Shown here: piece after piece, positions 56,032 to 64,000 of the stretch
How the letters are laid out: every line of letters starts with the position of its first letter
Position numbering within the stretch: position 1 is the first letter of the stretch
From: Citricoccus zhacaiensis
GTDB taxonomy: Bacteria; Actinomycetota; Actinomycetes; Actinomycetales; Micrococcaceae
NCBI RefSeq assembly: GCF_014645315.1
Contig: NZ_BMLQ01000003.1
Coordinates: 54,063-118,062 of the forward strand
Reading direction: 5' to 3'
DNA length: 64,000 bases
Notes under the pieces: model-generated
What the model was told of the DNA's origin: nothing
The model's input: only the letters and a program-made list of their open reading frames with translations
Database searches by the model: none
Position numbers and translations under genes: made by a program

Positions 56032-57243
56032 ATGAGCAACACCGCGCGTACGCAACGTTCCTTCACCAACCCGTTCATCGAGAACGGCCGCGATGCCTGG
56101 ATCGTCGAGGCCCTGCGCACTCCGATGGGCAAATCCCACCCGGAGAAGGGCTGGTTCCGGGATGTCCACCCGAACGAGCTCCTCGGCCGGGTCTACACGG
56201 AACTGCTGGAATCCACCGGTCTGGCCCCCACGGAGATCGAGGACCTCGTGGTCGGCTGTACGGCACCGTTCGGCGAGCAGTCCCGCAACATCGCCCGCAA
56301 CGCCTGGTTGCAGGCCGGTTATCCGCCGGAGGTCCCCGCCACCGTGCTGGACCGCCGCTGCGGATCGGCCCAGACTGCCGTGGAGATGGCCGCCGGGCTG
56401 GTGTCTTCCGGGACCCATGACGTGGTGATCGCCGGCGGAGTGGAACACATGGGTCATGTGCCCATGAACTCCCCGGCGGAGATCTCCAAGCTCTACGGCG
56501 AACCGTGGCCCGAGGAATTGCGGGCCCTGTACGACTTCGTGCCGCAGGGTGAGAGCGCCGAGCTCATCGCCGATCGCTGGGGCATCACCCGCGAACAGAT
56601 GGACGAGTTCGCCGTCCGCTCCCATGCCAGGGCCGCCGAGGCCGTGGACGCCGGCCGCTTCAAGCGCGAGATGATCCCGTGGGAGACCCAAGGGGAGCGT
56701 CATGCCAGTGACCAGACGATCCGCCCGGGCACCTCCCTGGACTCGCTGTCCGGGCTGAAGACCGTCTTCCGTGAGGATGGCCGGATCACCGCCGGCTCCT
56801 CCTCGCCCATCTGCGACGGCGCCGCCGGTGTGGTCATGGCCTCGGACGCCGCCGTCGAACGCCACGGCCTGACCAAGCGGGCCCGCATCCTGGACCAGAC
56901 CACGGTGGGGGTGGATCCGATCATCATGCTGACCGGCCCGATTCCCGCCACGCAGAAGCTGCTCCAGCGCAATGGGATGACGATCGACGACATCGACCTG
57001 TTCGAGATCAATGAGGCCTTCAGTTCCGTGGTCCTGGCCTGGGAACAGGAACTGAAGCCGGACATGGAGCGGGTCAACGTCAACGGCGGCGCCATCGCCC
57101 TGGGTCACCCCGTAGGCGCCACCGGCTCCCGGCTGTTCGCCACCTTGCTGGCCGAAATGGAGCGGCGTGACGTGGAGATCGGCCTGGTCACCATGTGCTG
57201 TGGCGGCGGCCTCGGCACTGCCACCCTGATCCAGCGGGTCTGA
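56032..57243 (+). CDS. Thiolase (acetyl-CoA C-acyltransferase)
   Basis: A 403-residue thiolase. The N-terminal part is WIVEALRTPMGKSHPEKG; the nucleophile Cys is in LDRRCGSAQTAVEM; NEAFSSVVLAWEQEL and GGAIALGHPVGATGSR follow, and the base Cys is in TMCCGGGLGTA. It cleaves a 3-ketoacyl-CoA with CoA. It is 4 bp from the SDR. Its sequence differs from the thiolase at 36167, so the two probably have different chain or branch preferences. Confidence 0.9.
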   Translation: MSNTARTQRSFTNPFIENGRDAWIVEALRTPMGKSHPEKGWFRDVHPNELLGRVYTELLESTGLAPTEIEDLVVGCTAPFGEQSRNIARNAWLQAGYPPEVPATVLDRRCGSAQTAVEMAAGLVSSGTHDVVIAGGVEHMGHVPMNSPAEISKLYGEPWPEELRALYDFVPQGESAELIADRWGITREQMDEFAVRSHARAAEAVDAGRFKREMIPWETQGERHASDQTIRPGTSLDSLSGLKTVFREDGRITAGSSSPICDGAAGVVMASDAAVERHGLTKRARILDQTTVGVDPIIMLTGPIPATQKLLQRNGMTIDDIDLFEINEAFSSVVLAWEQELKPDMERVNVNGGAIALGHPVGATGSRLFATLLAEMERRDVEIGLVTMCCGGGLGTATLIQRV

Positions 57244-57248
57244 CGACC

Positions 57249-58577
57249 ATGGCCCGCATCGATTTCAGCGCTCTGCTGGCGGAGGCGTCCGCCAGCGGTG
57301 CCGTACCGGGCGTGTGGTGGGGCCAGGGGGCCGGGGAACCGATGTCCTTGGTGGACGCCCTCCTGGACGCCCTGGCGGATCCGGACTCCGCGCTGGACCG
57401 GGTCCGCGCCTTCAGTGGCCTGAGCTTGAACGAGCGCCTGGGTCGGGATCTGCCGGCAGGCCTCGAGATGGAGTCCTACGGCGCCCTTGGGCAACTGCGC
57501 AAGGTCGCGGCCGCCGGCCGCCTGGAGGTCGTCCCGGCCAACTATTCGGCGTTGCCCCGGCTCTTCGCGCAGGGAAGGCTCCCGTCCGACGTCGGGATGG
57601 TCCAGGTCTCGCCGCCGAACCGGAACGGCGAGGTGTCCCTCGGTGTGGCCGTCGATTACTTCGGCGACGCGATCGGCTCCACGCGGATGCTGATCGCGGA
57701 GATCAATCACGCCATGCCCTTCCTCGAGGATTCGCCCCGGCTGCCGCTCTCCGCGTTCGCCGCCACCGTGGACGTGGACCGGCCCCTGGCCGAGATGGGT
57801 CACCGCGCCCCGGACGAGGTCGATCTGGCCATCGCGGGTCATGTGGCCGGGCTGATCGAGGACGGCTCCACCCTGCAGATCGGCGTCGGCACGCTGCCGA
57901 ATGCCGTGCTGCGGGCGCTGTCCGGGCACCGGGATCTCGGCTTCCACTCGGGCATGGTCACCGACGGCGTCCTCGACCTCATCGAGTCCGGCGTGGCCAC
58001 CGGTGCCCGCAAGGAGATCGACACCGGGGTGGCCGTGACCGGTTCCGCCCTCGGTTCCGCCGGCCTCTACCGCCGGCTCGGCGAGAAGCAGGGCCGGCGG
58101 CAGGACGGCGGGCTCGACGTGTCGTTCCGTCCGGCCAGCTACACCCACGACCCGGCCGTGCTGTCCCGACTCGGCAGTCTCGTCTCGATCAACTCCGCCC
58201 TGGAGGTCGATCTGTCCGGCCAGGTCGGATCCGAACGCGTCGGCGGACGCTTCCTCGGTGCGATCGGCGGCCAGGCCGACTTCAGCCGGGCCGCGGCCCT
58301 GACCGGGGCCCGGTCCATCATCGCGTTGCGGTCCACCAGCCGCGGCGTCTCCACCATCCGCCCCGAGCTCGACGGCGGCTTGGTCGCCACCGCGCGCGCC
58401 GACGTCGACGTGGTGGTCACCGAGCACGGCGCCGCCGTGCTGACCGGGCTGACGGAGCGGGCCCGCGCAAGAGCCCTCATCGGCATCGCGGCGGAGGAAC
58501 ACCGCGATGGCCTGACCCGCGCAGGCTGCATCCAGACGACCGAGAAGAACCAGACGACCCAGGAGGTACCGGCATGA
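57249..58577 (+). CDS. Acetyl-CoA hydrolase/transferase (4-hydroxybutyrate/butyrate CoA-transferase-like)
   Basis: A 442-residue member of the CoA-transferase family I-type/acetyl-CoA hydrolase group: QVSPPNRNGEVSLGVAVDYF, LQIGVGTLPNAVLRAL, the catalytic Glu region SINSALEVDLSGQVGSERV, and GAIGGQADFSRAAALT. It would move CoA between an acyl-CoA and acetate or a similar acid, or remove it. In the pathway it could free or recharge an acid such as an acetoacetate- or hydroxyacid-type product. ATG 57249 lies 5 bp past the thiolase gene. The lyase gene overlaps its end by 4 nt. Confidence 0.82.
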   Translation: MARIDFSALLAEASASGAVPGVWWGQGAGEPMSLVDALLDALADPDSALDRVRAFSGLSLNERLGRDLPAGLEMESYGALGQLRKVAAAGRLEVVPANYSALPRLFAQGRLPSDVGMVQVSPPNRNGEVSLGVAVDYFGDAIGSTRMLIAEINHAMPFLEDSPRLPLSAFAATVDVDRPLAEMGHRAPDEVDLAIAGHVAGLIEDGSTLQIGVGTLPNAVLRALSGHRDLGFHSGMVTDGVLDLIESGVATGARKEIDTGVAVTGSALGSAGLYRRLGEKQGRRQDGGLDVSFRPASYTHDPAVLSRLGSLVSINSALEVDLSGQVGSERVGGRFLGAIGGQADFSRAAALTGARSIIALRSTSRGVSTIRPELDGGLVATARADVDVVVTEHGAAVLTGLTERARARALIGIAAEEHRDGLTRAGCIQTTEKNQTTQEVPA

Positions 58578-59521
58578 CTGAGACGACCACCAACGCCACC
58601 CCCGGTGAGGACCGCACCGTGGTGATCCGCGAGGTCGGCCCGCGGGACGGCTTCCAGAACGAACCGGAGACCATCGCCACCGCGGACAAGATCCGGCTGA
58701 TCAATGAGCTCGGACAGACCGGTCTCACCCGGATCGAGGTGGCCAGCTTCGTCCGCCCGGACGTCATCCCGCAGCTCTCCGATGGGGTCGAGGTGCTGAA
58801 GGGCATCGACCTGCCCGAGTCGGTGGAACGCATGGTGCTGATCCCCAACACCAAAGGCCTGGACAACGCCCTGGCCATCCGCGAACTCTTCGATGCCTGC
58901 ACCCTGTTCGTGAGTGCGTCGGAATCCCACAACAAGGCCAACATCAACCGCACGGTCCGCGAGACCATGGAGGATGTGAAGACCATGGGTGGAAGGATCG
59001 CCGCCGAGGGCATCCAATACGGTGCGGTCATCGCCACCTCCTTCGGCTGCCCCTACGAAGGACACGTCCCCATGGACCGGGTCCTGGACCTGGCCGAGGA
59101 GTTCGCCGAGTCAGGCGCCACCGAACTGGGTTTCGGGGACACCACGGGCATGGCCAACCCCGCCTACGTGCACCGCTTCTTCACCGAGGCGGCCCGCCGG
59201 CTGCCCGGCGTCGAGCTGACCGCGCACTTCCACAACACCCGTGGCCAGGGGCTGGCCAACGCCTACGCGGCGCTGGAGGCCGGCTGCCGGTCCTTCGAAT
59301 CCAGCTTCGGAGAGCTCGGAGGCTGCCCTGTGCCCAAGGGCTCCACCGGCAACATCGCCTCCGAAGACCTCATCAGCATGTTCCACGAGATGGGCGTGGA
59401 GACCGGCATCGACCTGGACGCCCTCATCACTGCGGCCCGCCACGCCCAGGAGGTGCTGGGCCGCAAGCTGACCAGCCACTCGATCGTGGCCGGTCCCGTC
59501 CTCTGGGAGTCCGCCGCCTGA
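58574..59521 (+). CDS. Hydroxymethylglutaryl-CoA lyase-like protein
   Basis: A 315-residue TIM-barrel lyase of the HMGL family: VGPRDGFQNEPETI, GLTRIEVASFVRPDVIPQL (key part IEVASFVRPD), SASESHNKANIN, SFGCPYEGHVP, FGDTTGMANP, HFHNTRGQGLANAYAAL and FGELGGCPVPKGSTGNIASED (key part LGGCPVPKGSTGN). All active-site motifs (metal Asp in GPRDG, His-x-His in HFHN, catalytic Cys in GGCP) are present. It would cleave HMG-CoA to acetoacetate and acetyl-CoA, the end of leucine or isoprenoid degradation. AGGAGG precedes ATG 58574 (4-nt overlap with the transferase gene). Confidence 0.87.
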   Translation: MTETTTNATPGEDRTVVIREVGPRDGFQNEPETIATADKIRLINELGQTGLTRIEVASFVRPDVIPQLSDGVEVLKGIDLPESVERMVLIPNTKGLDNALAIRELFDACTLFVSASESHNKANINRTVRETMEDVKTMGGRIAAEGIQYGAVIATSFGCPYEGHVPMDRVLDLAEEFAESGATELGFGDTTGMANPAYVHRFFTEAARRLPGVELTAHFHNTRGQGLANAYAALEAGCRSFESSFGELGGCPVPKGSTGNIASEDLISMFHEMGVETGIDLDALITAARHAQEVLGRKLTSHSIVAGPVLWESAA

Positions 59522-59609
59522 TCGGCTCCATCCACCGAAGAGCCACCACCATCACCACGACCATTTCGGGCGTCACCGCCCGAACGCATGACCTGAAGGG
59601 AACACGACC

Positions 59610-60371
59610 ATGACCGAAGAACGCACCGCACTGATCACCGGAGGGGCCCAGGGCATCGGCAAGGGCATCACCACATCCCTGGCCGAGGCCGGGTTCTCGG
59701 TGGTCATCGCCGACCTCAATCTGGAGGTCGCCACCGCCACCGCCGAGGAACTGACCGGCCGCGGGCTGAAGGCCTCCGCCGTACAGATGAACGTGACCGA
59801 CTCCGCCTCCGTTGCCGAGGCGGTCCAGCAGGCCGAGGCCCAGTCCGGCCCCATCAGTGTGCTGGTCAACAACGCCGGGTGGGATGACTTCATGCCCTTC
59901 CTGGACACCACCGAGGAATTCTGGGACAAGATCGTGGACCTCAACTTCAAGGGCCACTTGCGCACCGTCAAAGCCATCGTGCCCGGCATGATCGAGCGCG
60001 GCTACGGCCGCGTCATCAACATCGGCTCCGACGCCGGCCGCGTCGGTTCCTCGCTCGAGGCCGTGTACTCCGGGGCCAAGGGCGGCGTCATCGCCTTCAC
60101 CAAGACCCTCGCCCGGGAGATCGCCACGAAGGGCGTCACCGCCAATGTGGTCTGCCCCGGCCCCACGGACACCCCCGCCTTGCGCAAGTTCGCGGACGGT
60201 GCCGGCGATGACGCGGACAAGGTCATCAACGGGATGAAGCGGGGCGTGCCGATGAAGCGCCTCGGCACCCCCGAGGACATCGGTCCGGCCGTGGCCTTCT
60301 TCGCCTCCGAGGGCGCGGGATTCGTCACCGGCCAGACCCTGTCCGTCTCCGGCGGACTGACGATGGCCTGA
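59610..60371 (+). CDS. SDR, 2-hydroxycyclohexanecarboxyl-CoA dehydrogenase (BadH)-like
   Basis: A 253-residue SDR. Besides GGAQGIGKGI and YSGAKGGVIAFTKTLARE, it has the NNAGWDDFMPFLDT and GSDAGRVGSSLEAVYSGAK stretches and CPGPTDTP, which I recall as characteristic of BadH, the enzyme that oxidises 2-hydroxycyclohexane-1-carboxyl-CoA to the 2-keto form. The next gene is a BadI-like ring hydrolase, the next step of that pathway, which supports the call. It lies 88 bp after the lyase gene. Function is by recalled similarity, not by search. Confidence 0.8.
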   Translation: MTEERTALITGGAQGIGKGITTSLAEAGFSVVIADLNLEVATATAEELTGRGLKASAVQMNVTDSASVAEAVQQAEAQSGPISVLVNNAGWDDFMPFLDTTEEFWDKIVDLNFKGHLRTVKAIVPGMIERGYGRVINIGSDAGRVGSSLEAVYSGAKGGVIAFTKTLAREIATKGVTANVVCPGPTDTPALRKFADGAGDDADKVINGMKRGVPMKRLGTPEDIGPAVAFFASEGAGFVTGQTLSVSGGLTMA

Positions 60372-60380
60372 GCTGTGGAC

Positions 60381-61220
60381 ATGGCCGAGACGACCACGCC
60401 GGAAACCTGGAACGTCTCCGGGAACTACGAGGACATCCGCTACGAGACCACCCCCGATGGCATCGCCAAGATCACCATCGACCGCCCCGAGGTGCACAAC
60501 GCCTTCCGGCCCCAGACGCTGATCGAGGTGTCCGATGCTCTCGTGACCGCCCGCGAGGACGAACGCGTGGGCGTCATCATCCTCACCGGTGCCGGTGACC
60601 AGGCGTTCTGTTCGGGCGGGGACCAGCGTGTGCGCGGCGACAGCGGCTATCAGACTGCTCCGGGCACGACGGGACGGTTCCACGTGACGGACCTGCACGT
60701 GCAGATGCGCCGGTGTCCCAAACCGATCGTGGCCATGGTCGCCGGCTGGGCCATCGGCGGCGGCCACATCTTGCAGATGGTCTGCGACCTGTCCATCGCC
60801 GCGGACAACGCGCGCTTCGGACAGGTCGGTCCGCGCGTCGGCTCCTTCGACGGCGGCTTCGGCGCCTCCCTGCTGACTGAACTGGTGGGGGCGCGCAAGG
60901 CCAAGGAGATCTGGTTCCTGTGCCGCCAGTACACGGCCGAGCAGGCGCTGGAGATGGGCCTTGTCAACACCGTGGTGCCGCTGGAGCAGCTCGAGCAGGA
61001 GACACTGTCCTGGTGCCGCGAGATGCTGGCCTTGTCCCCGTACGCGCTACGCCTCATGAAGGCCTCCTTCCATGCGGCCGAAGACGGCTTCGCGGGCATC
61101 CAGCAGCTGGCCCATGACGCGAACCTGCTGTTCTACGGCACGGAAGAGGCCCAGGAGGGCCGCGAGGCGTTCAAGGCCAAACGGGAACCCGACTTCTCGA
61201 GGTTCCCCCGCCGGGCCTGA
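60381..61220 (+). CDS. 2-ketocyclohexanecarboxyl-CoA hydrolase (BadI)-like crotonase
   Basis: A 279-residue crotonase of the BadI/MenB branch: [20 protein letters not shown] (key part [13 protein letters not shown]), [60 protein letters not shown] (key part [10 protein letters not shown]) and [14 protein letters not shown] near the end. BadI hydrolyses 2-ketocyclohexane-1-carboxyl-CoA to pimelyl-CoA, opening the ring. MenB, its relative, closes a ring, but here the neighbours favour ring opening. It is placed 9 bp after the BadH-like gene with no clear ribosome site, so translation is probably coupled. Confidence 0.82.
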   Translation: MAETTTPETWNVSGNYEDIRYETTPDGIAKITIDRPEVHNAFRPQTLIEVSDALVTAREDERVGVIILTGAGDQAFCSGGDQRVRGDSGYQTAPGTTGRFHVTDLHVQMRRCPKPIVAMVAGWAIGGGHILQMVCDLSIAADNARFGQVGPRVGSFDGGFGASLLTELVGARKAKEIWFLCRQYTAEQALEMGLVNTVVPLEQLEQETLSWCREMLALSPYALRLMKASFHAAEDGFAGIQQLAHDANLLFYGTEEAQEGREAFKAKREPDFSRFPRRA

Positions 61221-61284
61221 ACCGGGATCCCGGTGCTTCCCCTGCCACTGTCCCAGACCGTTCACCACCTACGTGAGGACCACC

Positions 61285-62796
61285 ATGCACGCCCTCGGAC
61301 TGGCCACCTGGTTCCGCCGCCGCGCCGAAAGGGATGGATCCCGAGATGCGATCTCCTTCGCCGGCCAGACCCTGACCTTCGCCCAAGCTCAGGCCGAGAT
61401 CGAGGCCTTTGCCGACATGCTGGCCGCCTCCGGGGTCGAACCCGGGGACCGGGTCGCCTATGTGGGGTTCAACCACAGCCGCTTCCTCATCGCGCTGTTC
61501 GCCACCGCGCGCCTCGGGGCCATCTTCGTGCCGCTGAATTTCCGGTGCACCGGCCACGAGCTGGCCTACTTCGTCCGGGACAGCGGCGCACAGTTGCTGA
61601 TCGCCGACGAAGCGCACTCGAGCCCGGTGGACGAGGTCCGCGCCGACCTCGACGTTCGGACCTACCTGCGGTTCGGGGAGGGTGCGGAGGAATGGCAGGG
61701 CATCGAGGAGCTGCTGGCCCGGGGACATCCGCACGTCCAGGAGGCTCCCGTGGACGCGGAGTCTCCGGGCGTGATCGTCTACACCTCCGGCACCACCGGC
61801 AACCCCAAGGGTGCCGTCCTCTCGCACCGGAACCTGTGGACGAACAACGTCAACTGGATGCTCTCGGTGGGCTACGGCTCTGACCATGTGGCTCTGACCT
61901 CAGCACCCTTGTTCCATTCCGGCGGCATGTGCGTGATGACCCTGCCGATGCTCATGGCCGGTGCCCACGTCATCATCCACGAGAAGTTCGACCCCGGTCT
62001 GTTGCTCGATGACGTGGAACGGTACCGGGTGACCTCGCTGTTCCTGGTCCCGGCCATGATGCAGGGCATCAGCCGGCACGAGCGCTTCGACTCGGCCGAC
62101 CTGTCCAGCATCCGCATCGTCGTGGCCGGCGCCGCTCCCGTGCCGGAATCCCTGCTGCGGCTCTATGGTTCGCGGGGCATTCCCGTGAGCCAGTGCTGGG
62201 GCCAGACGGAGGTGGCCACCGGTGCCACCTTCCTCGGAACCGAGGAGGCCCTCGACAAGCTGGGCTCCTGCGGGACGGCGGGCTTCCTCAACGAGGTCCG
62301 GCTTGTCGACTTCAGCGGCGAGCCGATCACCGAGCCGGGAGTCCGCGGCGAGCTTTGCGTGCGTGGGGACACCGTCACCCCCGGGTACTGGAACCTGCCG
62401 GAGGCGACGGCGGCCGCGCAGGGCGGAGAGGGATGGTTCCGTACCGGGGACGTCGCCTACCAGGACGAGGACGGCTACTTCTACATCGTGGACCGCCTGA
62501 AGGACATGATCATCAGCGGTGGGGAGAACGTCTATTCCGCCGAGGTCGAGGACGCGATCTACGGTCACCCGGCCGTGTCCGAGGTCGCCGTGATCGGCGC
62601 CGCCGATGAACGCTGGGGCGAACGCGTGGTCGCCATCGTGGCTCTCAAGGACGGCGAGAAACTCGACCTCGAGGGCCTCCGCGAGTTCGCCGGTAAGCGG
62701 CTGGCCCGCTACAAGCTGCCCCTCGAACTGAGACTGGTGGACGAGCTGCCTCGCAACACCACCGGGAAGGTCCTCAAGCACGAACTGCGCGCTTGA
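61285..62796 (+). CDS. Acyl-CoA ligase (AMP-forming), FadD/cyclohexanecarboxylate-ligase-like
   Basis: A 503-residue ANL ligase, shorter than the two 556-residue paralogues: P-loop IVYTSGTTGNPKGAVLSHR, CWGQTEVATGA (A5), EGWFRTGDVAYQDEDGYFYI (key part GWFRTGDVAY), RLKDMIISGGENVYSAEVED and a C-terminal Lys in PRNTTGKVLKHEL. It activates a carboxylic acid with ATP and CoA. ATG 61285 follows GAGGA. It is the last gene of the plus-strand operon that contains BadH/BadI-like genes, so it is a candidate ligase for the cyclic acid. Confidence 0.85.
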   Translation: MHALGLATWFRRRAERDGSRDAISFAGQTLTFAQAQAEIEAFADMLAASGVEPGDRVAYVGFNHSRFLIALFATARLGAIFVPLNFRCTGHELAYFVRDSGAQLLIADEAHSSPVDEVRADLDVRTYLRFGEGAEEWQGIEELLARGHPHVQEAPVDAESPGVIVYTSGTTGNPKGAVLSHRNLWTNNVNWMLSVGYGSDHVALTSAPLFHSGGMCVMTLPMLMAGAHVIIHEKFDPGLLLDDVERYRVTSLFLVPAMMQGISRHERFDSADLSSIRIVVAGAAPVPESLLRLYGSRGIPVSQCWGQTEVATGATFLGTEEALDKLGSCGTAGFLNEVRLVDFSGEPITEPGVRGELCVRGDTVTPGYWNLPEATAAAQGGEGWFRTGDVAYQDEDGYFYIVDRLKDMIISGGENVYSAEVEDAIYGHPAVSEVAVIGAADERWGERVVAIVALKDGEKLDLEGLREFAGKRLARYKLPLELRLVDELPRNTTGKVLKHELRA

Positions 62797-62843
62797 GGAC
62801 CCTGAGCGGCTCGTGCGCCCGTTCCGATAGAGAGTCATCAGAG

Positions 62844-64000
62844 TCAGCGGAGCAGCTCATCTGTGTACTCGACCGCCGCATCGGCGACGGCGGCCGCGGG
62901 GGCTGACGCGCCGCCGTCGGGGTGGACCTCGTCCTCCCGGCGGCGCAGTTCGACGCGGCGGATCTTGCCCGAGATGGTCTTGGGCAGGTCGTGGAACTCG
63001 AGACGACGGATCCGCTTGTACGGGGCCAGGTGCTCGCGGCAGTGCTGCAGGATGGCCTTCGCGGTCTCCTCGGTGGGCTCCCATCCCTCGGCGAGGCGGA
63101 TGTAGGCCTTGGGCACGGCCAGCCGGATCGGATCGGGGGAGGGGACCACGGCCACCTCGGCCACGGCAGGGTGCTCGATCACCGCGGACTCGAGTTCGAA
63201 GGGGGAGAGCCGGTAGTCGGAGGCCTTGAAGACGTCGTCATTGCGGCCCACATAGGTGATGATCCCGTCCTCATCCCGGGAGACCAGGTCGCCCGTGTGG
63301 TAGACCCCGTTGCGAAACGCGAATGCCGTCTTCTCGGGATCGCCCCAGTAGCCGGGGGTCAGCCCGACGGGTCGGGGATCCAGCCGCAGGCACAACTCGC
63401 CCATCTCGGTGGACTCCTCGTCCGTGTCCGGGTCGATCAGCACCACGTCGTAGCCGGGCAGCGGGCGTCCCATGGCGCCGGGGCGCACGGGCTGGCCCGG
63501 GGTGTTGGCCACTTGGAGCGTGGACTCCGTCTGGCCGAAGCCGTCCCGGATCTGGGTGCCCCAGGCCTTCTCGACCTGGGCGATGACCTCCGGGTTGAGC
63601 GGCTCTCCGGCTGCCACGATCTTGGTCGGTGGGGTCTTCAGCTGGGACAGGTCGGCCTGGATCAGCATCCGCCAGACGGTGGGCGGGGCGCAGAAGCTCG
63701 TGACGGACTCGCGCTCCATCTGGTTCATCAGGGACTGGGCATCGAAGCGGCCGTAGTTGTAGAGGAAGACGGTGGCCTCGGCGATGAACGGGGCGAAGAA
63801 GTTCGACCAGGCGTGCTTGGCCCAGCCGGGGGAGGCCACGTTCAAATGCACATCTCCGGGCTCGAGGCCGATCCAGTACATGGTGGACAGGTGTCCCACC
63901 GGGTAGGAGGTGTGGGTGTGCTCCACGAGCTTGGCCTTGGACGTGGTCCCGGAGGTGAAGTACAACAGCAGCGTCTCGTCGGCCCGGGTCGGCTGGTCGA
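62844..64000 (-). CDS. Acyl-CoA synthetase, ACSM/medium-chain type (5' end outside the window)
   Basis: A partial frame that runs off the right end; about 385 residues of the C-terminal part are visible. It reads YFTSGTTSKAKLVEHTHTSYP, GHLSTMYWIGLEPGDVHLN, SPGWAKHAWSNFFAPF, GFGQTESTLQ, YHTGDLVSRDEDG and a C-terminal Lys in KTISGKIRRVEL, the ACSM/benzoate-CoA-ligase type. The last 30 residues are Ala-rich. It would activate a medium-chain or aromatic acid. It converges with the ligase at 61285. Confidence 0.85.
   Translation of the reverse strand, partial: DQPTRADETLLLYFTSGTTSKAKLVEHTHTSYPVGHLSTMYWIGLEPGDVHLNVASPGWAKHAWSNFFAPFIAEATVFLYNYGRFDAQSLMNQMERESVTSFCAPPTVWRMLIQADLSQLKTPPTKIVAAGEPLNPEVIAQVEKAWGTQIRDGFGQTESTLQVANTPGQPVRPGAMGRPLPGYDVVLIDPDTDEESTEMGELCLRLDPRPVGLTPGYWGDPEKTAFAFRNGVYHTGDLVSRDEDGIITYVGRNDDVFKASDYRLSPFELESAVIEHPAVAEVAVVPSPDPIRLAVPKAYIRLAEGWEPTEETAKAILQHCREHLAPYKRIRRLEFHDLPKTISGKIRRVELRRREDEVHPDGGASAPAAAVADAAVEYTDELLR

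Overview
The window is a 64 kb piece of a high-GC actinobacterial chromosome. GC-ending codons dominate in nearly every gene, GTG starts are common, strong AGGAGG-type ribosome sites are frequent, and several small or domain families typical of Actinobacteria are present (LytR_C membrane protein, DUF3052-like protein, a small protein ending in ESFPASDPP). The gene set fits Micrococcales, probably Micrococcaceae; the family-level placement is inference. Family names throughout come from recognising motifs by eye, not from database searches.

Region by region. 1-2.4 kb: a sodium:solute symporter with a tiny membrane partner and a hairpin-rich leader. 2.4-4.7 kb: a tRNA-Ala(CGC) gene whose 3' part is repeated, degenerate, 2.1 kb downstream. 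The pair brackets a visibly AT-richer insert with a decayed IS481-type transposase and a DUF4041/GIY-YIG protein. 4.8-18.3 kb: mixed housekeeping and metabolic genes (DUF1801, 2OG-Fe oxygenase, HAD phosphatase, LytR_C protein, DASS carboxylate transporter with divergent LysR plus muconate-cycloisomerase-like enzyme, uracil-DNA-glycosylase-like protein, secreted thermonuclease, YihY, orphan adenine methylase, thioesterase). 18.3-21.6 kb: glyoxylate shunt (malate synthase, isocitrate lyase). 21.8-28.4 kb: NUDIX and TetR genes divergent from a 3-methylcrotonyl-CoA-carboxylase-like operon with MaoC and CitE-like genes.

28.5-64 kb is a large catabolic region. It starts with a LuxR-type regulator and a P450 system (CYP108/P450terp-like P450, ferredoxin reductase, [2Fe-2S] ferredoxin, alcohol dehydrogenase, aldehyde dehydrogenase). 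It continues with four acyl-CoA ligases, two thiolases, two acyl-CoA dehydrogenases, an APH-type kinase, many SDR and MDR oxidoreductases, a crotonase, a BadH-like dehydrogenase, a BadI-like ring-cleaving hydrolase, a CoA transferase and an HMG-CoA-lyase-like protein. The genes read together as a route in which a methyl group of a cyclic terpenoid such as alpha-terpineol is oxidised to a carboxylate, activated to CoA, and the six-membered ring is opened by a cyclohexanecarboxylate-type beta-oxidation. The branched remainder would drain through methylcrotonyl-CoA carboxylase and HMG-CoA lyase into acetyl-CoA, with the glyoxylate shunt supporting growth. The substrate is inference.

A recurring operator-like palindrome, GGTC-N-GACC, lies in five promoter regions of this catabolic block. 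One copy is in front of the FadR-type GntR regulator encoded inside the block, which suggests a locally encoded regulon. This regulon and the split kinase/dehydrogenase pair are the most interesting observations.
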